This document shows, in pieces, positions 9,625 to 15,950 of a stretch of 64,000 bases of DNA; the stretch's first letter is position 1, and each line of letters opens with the position of its first letter. The position numbers were made by a program, and so were the translations under genes. The notes below the pieces were generated by a model that saw only the letters and a program-made list of their open reading frames with translations, had not been told where the DNA came from and ran no database searches. The stretch spans positions 992,001 to 1,056,000 of the forward strand of contig NZ_CP109090.1 in NCBI RefSeq assembly GCF_035917575.1. The letters run 5' to 3'. Origin of the DNA: Streptomyces sp. NBC_01788. GTDB taxonomy: Bacteria; Actinomycetota; Actinomycetes; Streptomycetales; Streptomycetaceae.

Positions 9625-10181
9625 TCCACGTCCGCTACCGGCCCCTGTGGGACCGCCCTCTCCACCGCGGCCCCGTCCCCGGGCATCTGCCCGTGCAGCA
9701 AGCCTGGGCGTGGTGCTTCGTTCCCGACGGCCGGGTCGTCCTCGTGGCCGACCCCGGCCCGCGGGGCGCGCTGCCGATGCTGCCCGGCGGCACCGTGGAG
9801 GACACCGACGCGATGCCCGAGGACACTCTGCACCGCGAAGCCGCCGAGGAAGCCCAGCTCACCCTGGCCGATCCGGTGCGACTGGGCTGGGTGCTGGACG
9901 AGACCGGCGAGGTCTACGGCGGCGTGGGGCCCAACGCCCGGCTCCGCCTGGCCGCCCGGGTTACCGCCATCGGGCCGGCGGCTGTCGACCCCGCCACCGG
10001 CCACCCCTTCGCCCGCCTGCTCGCCACCCCCGCCCAGGCAGCCGTCCTGCTGGGCTGGGGCCCGCCCGGAGCGCGGCAAGCCCAGCTCGCGGCGGAGACA
10101 GCACGCGAGCGGTGGGGCCTGCCCACCGCTCGCGCCGCCGCCATCGAGGAGATCCCGGCGGAGGGGATGCGGCTGACCTGA
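9102..10181 (+). CDS. chimeric frame: ABC permease tail joined to a NUDIX domain
   Basis: The downstream part of the broken ABC gene reads straight into a NUDIX domain. From about codon 175, PLWDRPLHRGPVPGHL and AWCFVPDGRVVLV match the start of a Streptomyces NUDIX protein, and the box reads LPGGTVED...REAAEEAQLTL, with the EE pair kept but Gln in place of the usual Gly after it. GTG 9102 is the first in-frame start shown by the sequence, but the real start is uncertain because the frame belongs to the transporter remnant. It lies 58 bases upstream of the three-NUDIX gene. It may be untranslated, a membrane-anchored NUDIX protein, or an assembly-independent deletion product. Confidence 0.6.
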   Translation: MIYLAGLETSGRRRMLGKLRRHMAYQESSEEMRACLAGPFLIGRYRRLAASVNAAERKAANTGAWMGLAGAVAGGIASTAVWAALLWLLASGRISLAAGGGAVFALQTATGSVRGIINGGARLVRTGWYVQDWQYFLDNAHGQAMTDSRGTAPVTAAPERFEVRDVTYRYDGAPVHVRYRPLWDRPLHRGPVPGHLPVQQAWAWCFVPDGRVVLVADPGPRGALPMLPGGTVEDTDAMPEDTLHREAAEEAQLTLADPVRLGWVLDETGEVYGGVGPNARLRLAARVTAIGPAAVDPATGHPFARLLATPAQAAVLLGWGPPGARQAQLAAETARERWGLPTARAAAIEEIPAEGMRLT

Positions 10182-10239
10182 CCCGAACGACCCGCCCCGC
10201 CTCGACTCGTCCCGCTCCACGCCCCTCTGAGGTAGCCCC

Positions 10240-11724
10240 ATGCCGTTGTCGCACGACCATATCCGCACCACCGTCGATACTTACCTCGCTCGCCACCCTC
10301 ACGAGCGCGAGCAGCTCGGCGGCCTCCTGGAAGCCCTCGACCGGACGGGCGATGACATCGCCAGCCGCTCCACTTTCACCGGACACGTCACCTGCGGCGC
10401 GATCGTCGTCGACCAGCTCGGCCGCGTCCTACACGTGCTGCACCTGGCGAGCGGGAAGGTCCTCGCCCCCGGCGGACACGCCGAGACCGCCGACGACTCC
10501 CTGGCAGCAGCAGCGCTGCGAGAGCTGCACGAGGAGACCGGGATCCCGCCCGAGGCCGTCACGCCGTGGCCCGGCTATGAGGCCGTGCCATTCGACATCG
10601 ATATTCACGACATCGACGCCCACCCGGGCAAAGGCGAACCCGGCCACGTCCACTTCGACCTCCGGTTCCTCTTTCGCCTGCACTCCGCGACCGAGGCGCC
10701 GGTGGTGCTGCAGGAAGAAGAGGTCGGCGGCATCGAGTGGCGGCCCGTGGACAGGGTGACCTCCCCCTCCCTGCGCGAGAAGCTGCTCAAGCTCACCCCG
10801 GAGGCCGAACCGGGGACGGCCAACGCCTCCGCCCTGATCTACAACGACCACGGCGAGTACCTGCTCCACCTGCGCGACTACTTCCCCGGCGAGATCTGGG
10901 AGCCGGGCATGTGGTCCCTGCTGGGCGGCGGGCGAGAGCCCCAGGACGTCACCCTGGACGACACCGTGCGGCGCGAACTGGCCGAGGAAGCCGGCCTCGA
11001 CCTCGCCGACCTGACCCCGATCGGCACCGAGTACGCCTCCGACGACGCCGGCGCGACCGTGCCCATCGCCATCTACGCCGGCCGCTGGAACGGCGATCCC
11101 CGCGAACTCCGCCTGACGGAAGGGGTGATGCTGGCCTGGTTCGCCCCCGACGACCTCCGCCGTCTTCGTATCGCAGACACCACGAGCAACCTCGTACGGC
11201 GCCACGCCAACAGCCTCCCGGCCAGCACTGCGCCGCAGAGCGGGCTCTCCTCGCACGAGGAGCGCCGCCCGGCCTCCCCGCACGGCACGGTCCTCAACGT
11301 CATCGGCGTCCACCTCTACCTGGAGCGGCCCGACGGGACGGTGCTCCTCGGGCTGCGCCACCCCGACTCCGCGTTCGCGCCCTCTACCTGGCACGTCCTG
11401 GCCGGCCACTGCGAGCGGGAGAACGCCGTCACCTGCCTGATCAGGGAGGCACGGGAGGAGGCCGGCCTGCACATCGAGCGCCAGGACGTCGAACTCGTCC
11501 ACGTCGTCCACCACATCGACAAGGCCGGGGACCGGCCCCGCATGGGCCTGTTCTTCCGCGCCCGGACCTGGAGCGGCGAGCCGGAACTGCGCGAGCCGGA
11601 CAAGTGCACCCAGTGGACGTTCTGGGACCCGGCCGCACTCCCCGACGACCTCGTCCCCTACACCCGGGTGGCCATCGAGGGCATCCGCGCCGGCCGCCTC
11701 TACTCCGAAACGGGCTGGGCATGA
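10240..11724 (+). CDS. three tandem NUDIX domains in one protein
   Basis: A 494-residue protein with three consecutive NUDIX folds: about 48-180, 190-320 and 345-490. Each has its own box: GGHAETAD...RELHEETGI, GGGREPQD...RELAEEAGL and AGHCEREN...REAREEAGL, so all three keep the catalytic REXXEE core. NUDIX enzymes split nucleoside diphosphates linked to another group; the substrates here are unknown. ATG 10240 follows a GAGGTAG-like site. The stop overlaps the next start (ATGA at 11721), so it is co-translated with a kinase-like gene, in a run with further NUDIX genes on both sides. Most NUDIX proteins have one domain; three is unusual. Confidence 0.88.
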   Translation: MPLSHDHIRTTVDTYLARHPHEREQLGGLLEALDRTGDDIASRSTFTGHVTCGAIVVDQLGRVLHVLHLASGKVLAPGGHAETADDSLAAAALRELHEETGIPPEAVTPWPGYEAVPFDIDIHDIDAHPGKGEPGHVHFDLRFLFRLHSATEAPVVLQEEEVGGIEWRPVDRVTSPSLREKLLKLTPEAEPGTANASALIYNDHGEYLLHLRDYFPGEIWEPGMWSLLGGGREPQDVTLDDTVRRELAEEAGLDLADLTPIGTEYASDDAGATVPIAIYAGRWNGDPRELRLTEGVMLAWFAPDDLRRLRIADTTSNLVRRHANSLPASTAPQSGLSSHEERRPASPHGTVLNVIGVHLYLERPDGTVLLGLRHPDSAFAPSTWHVLAGHCERENAVTCLIREAREEAGLHIERQDVELVHVVHHIDKAGDRPRMGLFFRARTWSGEPELREPDKCTQWTFWDPAALPDDLVPYTRVAIEGIRAGRLYSETGWA

Positions 11725-12746
11725 GCACGGCCGCGTCCACGTACCCGGACCTCCCGCCCGAGGAAGTGCGGCAGCTCGCCGAGCAGGCGGTGGGGCGCAT
11801 CGCCACCTGGACGGACGCCTCCTGGGACCGCGACAGCAGCCGGGTATGGCGGGCCGACGGAGCACAAGAAGGGGTTTGGTACGTCAAGATCCACCAGAAC
11901 ACGCGCTTCCACCACCGCGAGGTGGACGCGTACCGCAGCTGGGTCCCCGGCCTCGGAACATCCGCTCCCACGCTCGTGACCTCCGACAGCGCGTTGCTCG
12001 CCGTCGTCATCACCACGGTGCCCGGCCGGCCCTTGGACGGCATCGACCATCCGCCCGAGCAGCAACGGCTCCTCTTCCGTCAGATCGGCGCCCTGGCCGC
12101 AGCCATCCACGGCAGCGCGGCACCGCTCTCTGCGGAGGAAGGAATGCCGGCGCTCGCGAAGGTCGAGCGGCACCTGGAAGCAGCCCGCCCCTACTTGCGC
12201 CCGGGAGACGAGGTATTCATCCGCCAGATCGTGGCGCGTGCGGAAGCCGTTCCGCCCCTGGACCGCGTGCCGACACACGGGGACTTCCAGCTGCGCAATC
12301 TGCTGCTGGACGACGACGGCAGCCTCGCCGTGATCGACTTCGAACGCAGCGAGCCCGGCCCGGCCATCCGCGACCTGGTCCGCCTCGCGGACGCGTGGGC
12401 CACCCAGCCGCGCCTCCACGACGCCTTCATGTCCGGCTACGGCCGCCAACTCACCCCCGCCGAAGAAGAACGCTTCGTCGTCGACTCCACGCTCGACGCC
12501 CTTTCCGGCATCCAGTACGGCGCCACCCACGCCGACGTGGAAACACAAGAACGCGGCCACCGCACCCTGGCGCGCCTGCGCTCCCAAGGCCGCAACGAAC
12601 GGAGGCACGCGTGCCTGACGACACCCAGCAGGCGATCCCAGCCGTCCCGAGTCCGGCGACCGGAGACGAACGGCAAGAGCACCACATGCACCTGCTCGGG
12701 CGGTACTACCGCCAAGTGGAAGCAGGCCGCAAGACGATCGAAGTGA
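11721..12746 (+). CDS. aminoglycoside-phosphotransferase-fold small-molecule kinase
   Basis: About 341 residues of the APH/choline-kinase fold. The catalytic loop is THGDFQLRNLL (H-x-D-x4-N) and the metal-binding motif IDFERSEPGPA follows, both near residues 190-220. The fold covers antibiotic, homoserine and other small-molecule kinases, so the substrate is open. It overlaps the preceding gene by four bases. Its C-terminus runs 136 bases into the next gene with a polar tail of low complexity. A stop in another frame at 12616-12618 would give a normal four-to-eight base overlap, so a recent single-base frameshift near 12600 may have lengthened it. Confidence 0.8.
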   Translation: MSTAASTYPDLPPEEVRQLAEQAVGRIATWTDASWDRDSSRVWRADGAQEGVWYVKIHQNTRFHHREVDAYRSWVPGLGTSAPTLVTSDSALLAVVITTVPGRPLDGIDHPPEQQRLLFRQIGALAAAIHGSAAPLSAEEGMPALAKVERHLEAARPYLRPGDEVFIRQIVARAEAVPPLDRVPTHGDFQLRNLLLDDDGSLAVIDFERSEPGPAIRDLVRLADAWATQPRLHDAFMSGYGRQLTPAEEERFVVDSTLDALSGIQYGATHADVETQERGHRTLARLRSQGRNERRHACLTTPSRRSQPSRVRRPETNGKSTTCTCSGGTTAKWKQAARRSK

Positions 12747-13513
12747 GGGTGGCCACCTCGCAGAAGCGCGCCGTCGCAGTCGGCGACACGGTCGTCTTCC
12801 ACGACCGGGACACCGGGCGGGAACTCGACGTCATCGTGCAGCGGATCACCCCGTACCCCTCCTTCGAGGATCTGCTCAGCTCGGAGGACGCCACGCGCAT
12901 CGACCCGGACGGGCCGCCCGGCGAGCTGCTCGCCAACCTCCGCAGCATCTACCCGCCGGCCAAGGAAGCGCTCGGCGTTCTCGCCCTCGCGTTCGACCAC
13001 CGCCCTGCCCGGCCCGGCCGCCCGATGCCGATGACGCCCGCGCAGTACGCGCAGACCGTCCCCCACCACACGGTGTACGGCTGCCTCTACATCCGCGACG
13101 AGCACGACCGGCCGATCCAGCTCCGCTCGGTCTACGGCTCGAGACTCTGGCAGTTCCCGGGCGGCAACCTCGACACCCCAGGCGAGGACCCGCTGCAGAC
13201 CGCCCAGCGCGAGGGGGTCGAGGAGACCGGCCTCGAACTCGGTCTGGACACGCCGAAGCTGCTCCTGACGCACTTCCTGCACGCCGGGCCGCGCCTGCCG
13301 CTGAACAAGGTGGGGCTCATCTTCGACGGAGGCCGGCTGACCGCCGCCCAACTCGACCGGATCCGCCTCGATCCCGCCGAGCACGACATGTGGGCCGTCC
13401 ACGACCTCGCCAACTGGCAGGAGCTGATGGCGCCTCGCGCTTTCGCCCGCCTCGACGCCATCGAACGAGCCCGGCGCGGCGAAGGCCCCGCCTACCTGAT
13501 CACGCACACCTGA
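12611..13513 (+). CDS. ASCH-NUDIX fusion protein
   Basis: A 300-residue protein. An ASCH domain (about 25-120: MHLLGRYYRQVEAGRKTIEVR, then GDTVVFHD) is an RNA- or nucleotide-binding beta-barrel; a NUDIX domain (about 145-290) carries GGNLDTPG...REGVEETGLEL. GTG 12611 has a perfect GGAGG five bases upstream, inside the end of the kinase gene. ASCH domains are linked to RNA modification and translation-related control, and a fusion to NUDIX suggests that it recognises a modified nucleotide. This is an inference; no substrate is evident. It is the fifth NUDIX domain in under 4 kb. Confidence 0.85.
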   Translation: MPDDTQQAIPAVPSPATGDERQEHHMHLLGRYYRQVEAGRKTIEVRVATSQKRAVAVGDTVVFHDRDTGRELDVIVQRITPYPSFEDLLSSEDATRIDPDGPPGELLANLRSIYPPAKEALGVLALAFDHRPARPGRPMPMTPAQYAQTVPHHTVYGCLYIRDEHDRPIQLRSVYGSRLWQFPGGNLDTPGEDPLQTAQREGVEETGLELGLDTPKLLLTHFLHAGPRLPLNKVGLIFDGGRLTAAQLDRIRLDPAEHDMWAVHDLANWQELMAPRAFARLDAIERARRGEGPAYLITHT

Positions 13514-13542
13514 TCCCTAACACCCCCACCCAGGAGGCAACC

Positions 13543-13795
13543 GTGCCCGCTGAGGACACCAACACCCGGGCCTGGCAGATCTACGGCCAGCGCCAACTGG
13601 CCCGCGCCTACACGCCCCCCATCCCCGACCAGCTCTCCTGGACGTCCTGGGAAAGGGTCGGACCGGGAGCAGAAGTCCTCGGTGGCGTCGCCGGCCGGTG
13701 GGTCCTGGACATCGGGTCCGGCGCAGGCCACCACGCCGTCCATCTCGTCCAGGCTCACGGGGCCCGCGTCACCGGCATCGAGCTGTCCCCGACCC
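13543..13795 (+). pseudogene. class I SAM methyltransferase, 3'-truncated
   Basis: GTG 13543 follows an AGGAGG site. About 84 codons of a methyltransferase remain, including motif I VLDIGSGAGHHAVHL and the acidic end of strand two, TGIELS. Transposase sequence replaces the rest from about 13800, so the enzyme is inactive. It lies 29 bases after the ASCH-NUDIX gene and was evidently the last or a middle member of the same operon. Confidence 0.8.
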
Positions 13796-13799
13796 CTGC

Positions 13800-14014
13800 T
13801 CATCCCGCACCGCAAACGACGAGGTCAGACGCACCTCAGCCCCCGACAGGAAGCGGAGAACGCCATCCACCGCCGGGCGCGAGCTCGCGTGGAACACGCC
13901 CTGTCGCGGCTGAAGAACTGGAAGATCCTGCGGGACTGCCGGCTCAAGGGCAACGGCGTTCACCAGGCCATGCTCGGCATCGCCCGACTCCACAACCTGG
14001 CCCTCACCGGATAA
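13800..14014 (+). pseudogene. IS5-like transposase, C-terminal remnant
   Basis: The frame reads PHRKRRGQ, RARARVEHALSRLKNWKIL and ends GIARLHNLALTG with TAA, the typical tail of an IS5-group DDE transposase including the final glutamate helix (RVEH). Everything before it is missing and the methyltransferase gene is cut at the junction. Confidence 0.8.
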
Positions 14015-14099
14015 CCCGCACCCCATACGGGACAACCTCTACGAACTCGTGCACGGTTGGCGGTGAGGCGTCGAGCTCCTGATCGTCGATCATGGTCGT

Positions 14100-14505
14100 G
14101 TGGTGGGGAACTCGTCTCGTGCAGCAATCATCAGCGACCGGAGGATCACGGGCCTGTCGGCCGATGTGATCGCTGAACTCCTCGCCGAGGTAGGACTGTT
14201 GTGGCACGAACAGCGCCAGGCAAGGCTCGTGTCCCGGCCCCGGAAGCGGGCCGTGGGCGCCGGCGCGAAACACCAGCTGGTCTTCGTCGACCGGCTCCTG
14301 GCCACGCTCGTCTATCTCCGTCACGGGACCACGCACGATGTGTTGGCCTGCTGGTTCGGCGTGGACCGCTCCACCATCACCCGCGCCATCGGCGAGGTGC
14401 GCCCCCTGCTCGCCGAAAGGGGAGCACTGTCGGCCCCGGTGTGCGGCTGCGGACCCTCGTCGAGGTCGTCGACTACCTCGGTGCCAGCGGGAAGACGGGC
14501 AGATC
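14100..14505 (+). pseudogene. IS5-like transposase, N-terminal remnant with frameshift
   Basis: This gives the N-terminal helix-turn-helix part of an IS5-group transposase: ITGLSADVIAELLAEVGLLW, then LLATLVYLRHGTTHDVLACW and VDRSTITRAIGEVRPLLAERG. Near 14420 the frame shifts, and GVRLRTLVEVVDYLGASGKTG continues it in the next frame until about 14505. The catalytic part is absent. Together with 13800-14014 it is either one scrambled element or two separate ones; their order (tail before head) argues for two or for a tandem copy with a deletion. Confidence 0.75.
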
Positions 14506-14569
14506 ATCTGATTCGTGGGGCGGGGTGGGCAACGCTCGCGCACCGTGACCGCGCGCCCCAACCCACGAC

Positions 14570-14607
14570 CGCCGCCGGGGCCGGGGCCGGGGCCGGGGCC
14601 GGCGGCG
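14570..14607. repeat. GGGGCC short tandem repeat
   Basis: Four to five copies of the hexamer GGGGCC flanked by GCCGCC and GGCGGC sit between the transposase remnant and the end of the AhpD-like gene. The stretch could form a stable hairpin or slip during replication. Confidence 0.6.
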
Positions 14608-14609
14608 GT

Positions 14610-15083
14610 TCAGTGGAACTGCCCGACCTCGTAGTCCCCGGCCGGCTGCCGGGTGATGACGTTCAGCCGGTTCACCGTGTTCATGAACGAGATCAGGATT
14701 ACCAGCGCGGTGAGCTGCTCCTCGTCGTAGTGCTCGGCGGCCCGTGCCCACACCTCGTCGCTGACGCCGTCGGCCGCGTCCGCAACCCGGGTCCCCTGCT
14801 CCGCCAGCTCCAGCGCGGCACGCTCGGCCTCGGTGAAGACCGTGGCCTCCCGCCACGCCGAGACCAGGTTCAGCCGCACCGAGGTCTCGCCCGCGGCGGC
14901 AGCCTCCTTGGTGTGCATGTCGAGGCAGACGGCGCAGCCGTTGATCTGGCTCACCCGCAATGCCACGAGTTCCTGCGTGGTGGCCGACAGCGGTGATTCC
15001 TTGAGCTCCCGGCCTGCCGACATGAAGTACTTGAGGGCCTTGCCGGCGGTCGGGCTGGCGAAGTAGTTGAGTCGCGCGTCCAT
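14610..15083 (-). CDS. AhpD-like alkylhydroperoxidase / carboxymuconolactone decarboxylase family protein
   Basis: A 157-residue protein of the AhpD-like fold. It carries the redox motif C50-x-x-C53 followed by H57 in GCAVCLDMHTKEA, which in AhpD relatives reduces peroxides with a dithiol partner. Flanking helices (LVALRVSQIN, LVSAWREATVFTEAERAALELAE) also match. ATG 15083 has GGAGGAG six bases upstream. It stands alone between two insertion-sequence scars and appears intact. Its role is probably peroxide or reactive-electrophile defence; the reducing partner is not in the window. Confidence 0.9.
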   Translation of the reverse strand: MDARLNYFASPTAGKALKYFMSAGRELKESPLSATTQELVALRVSQINGCAVCLDMHTKEAAAAGETSVRLNLVSAWREATVFTEAERAALELAEQGTRVADAADGVSDEVWARAAEHYDEEQLTALVILISFMNTVNRLNVITRQPAGDYEVGQFH

Positions 15084-15152
15084 CGTGTGCTCCTCCGTGC
15101 TCGTCGGTGTCTTCACCCCCCGAGACGAGACGGCCCGCGCAGGGTGTCCGGA

Positions 15153-15290
15153 GTGCGTGCTGATCTTGTTCCTGACGACTTGTGGGAGCGGGTTGCTCCG
15201 CTGCTGCCGCCCGCTCCCGAACGGCGCCGCCGCCATCCGGGGCGGTTGCGTGTTCCCGGCCGAACTGCACTCGCCGGTGCACTCCTCGGC
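15153..15290 (+). pseudogene. IS5-family transposase, N-terminal scrap
   Basis: GTG 15153 begins VRADLVPDDLWERVAPLLPP with RRRHPGRLRVPGRTALAG after it, the standard opening of IS1647/IS4811-type transposases. The match ends at about 15290 where cytochrome P450-like sequence on the other strand begins. Only the first 45 or so codons survive. Confidence 0.8.
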
Positions 15291-15393
15291 CAGCAGCGTC
15301 GGCACCACGCCCATGGATGTGGAGGATGGCTTCTTCCGCGGGTCGAGCCCGACCCGTGCGGTCGAGAACCAGGGACACGGCGGCGGAGTCCAT
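15290..15393 (-). pseudogene. possible cytochrome P450 N-terminal scrap
   Basis: ATG 15393 has an AAGGAG site and reads MDSAAVSLVLDRTGRARPAEEA, which resembles the opening of Streptomyces P450s (VLDxTGRxRxxEEAxLR). After about 35 codons the insertion-sequence scrap begins. It starts 10 bases after the stop of another P450 fragment, so the two were probably a tandem pair. Confidence 0.45.
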
Positions 15394-15403
15394 GACAGCT
15401 CCT

Positions 15404-15630
15404 TCAGGTCAGCGCGAGGGGCGGCGTCGGCGGGAACTGGACGGGTAGGCCGGTCAACGACCGGTGAAATGCGCCGGGACGGTAGGTCAGTTGCTCGGCG
15501 GGAAGGGTCAACGCCATCTCGGGCAGGCCGTCGAGGATCTGCTCGATGGCCACCTGGGCGATCAGCGAGGCCAGGGGTTGTGCGGGGCAGAGATAGGGGC
15601 CGGCGACCCACGTCAGGTGCGCCCTGCAAC
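15404..15630 (-). pseudogene. cytochrome P450 C-terminal remnant
   Basis: The last 75 or so codons of a P450 gene: AHLTWVAGPYLCPAQPLAS holds the heme-ligating cysteine loop (GPxLCPA), followed by VAIEQILDGLPEM and the end FHRSLTGLPVQFPP. The upstream part is missing; the break is near 15630, just before the promoter region of the glycosidase. The GPxLCPA variant is common in P450s of Streptomyces conservons, but no other conservon gene is present, so that link is only a suggestion. Confidence 0.75.
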
Positions 15631-15762
15631 ACCCCTGCCTCGTGACCGCACTGCGCCCGGGCTCCGACCGCCTCCCGCCTCGCCGTTGGGGAGCCAACCT
15701 CCCCTGTTCCATCCTCCAGCGCCTGTCCCGTCCATTGACAGAACGCCACACCAATCCCATCA

Positions 15763-15776
15763 TGGGAGCGCTCCCA
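15763..15776. promoter_or_regulatory. CebR-type operator
   Basis: The 14-bp palindrome TGGGAGCGCTCCCA is identical to the consensus described for CebR, the LacI-family repressor of cellulose and cello-oligosaccharide genes in Streptomyces. It lies 175 bases upstream of a secreted cellulose-binding glycosidase, and 22 bases after a TTGACA (15735-15740) that may be the -35 box. Confidence 0.8.
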
Positions 15777-15950
15777 TGCGCGGATTTCGACCGCCGCCCC
15801 GCCTGCGTACGAACACAACGCAACCACGCACCGTCCCCCGTGCCACCGGCGCGGAACGTCCGGCCGACGCGCCGGCACTCCACCCGTCCGGCCGCACGGT
15901 CCGGCACCCGCTGCCCCGCCCGTGCCGTCGGACCCCGAGGGAGGACCCAC

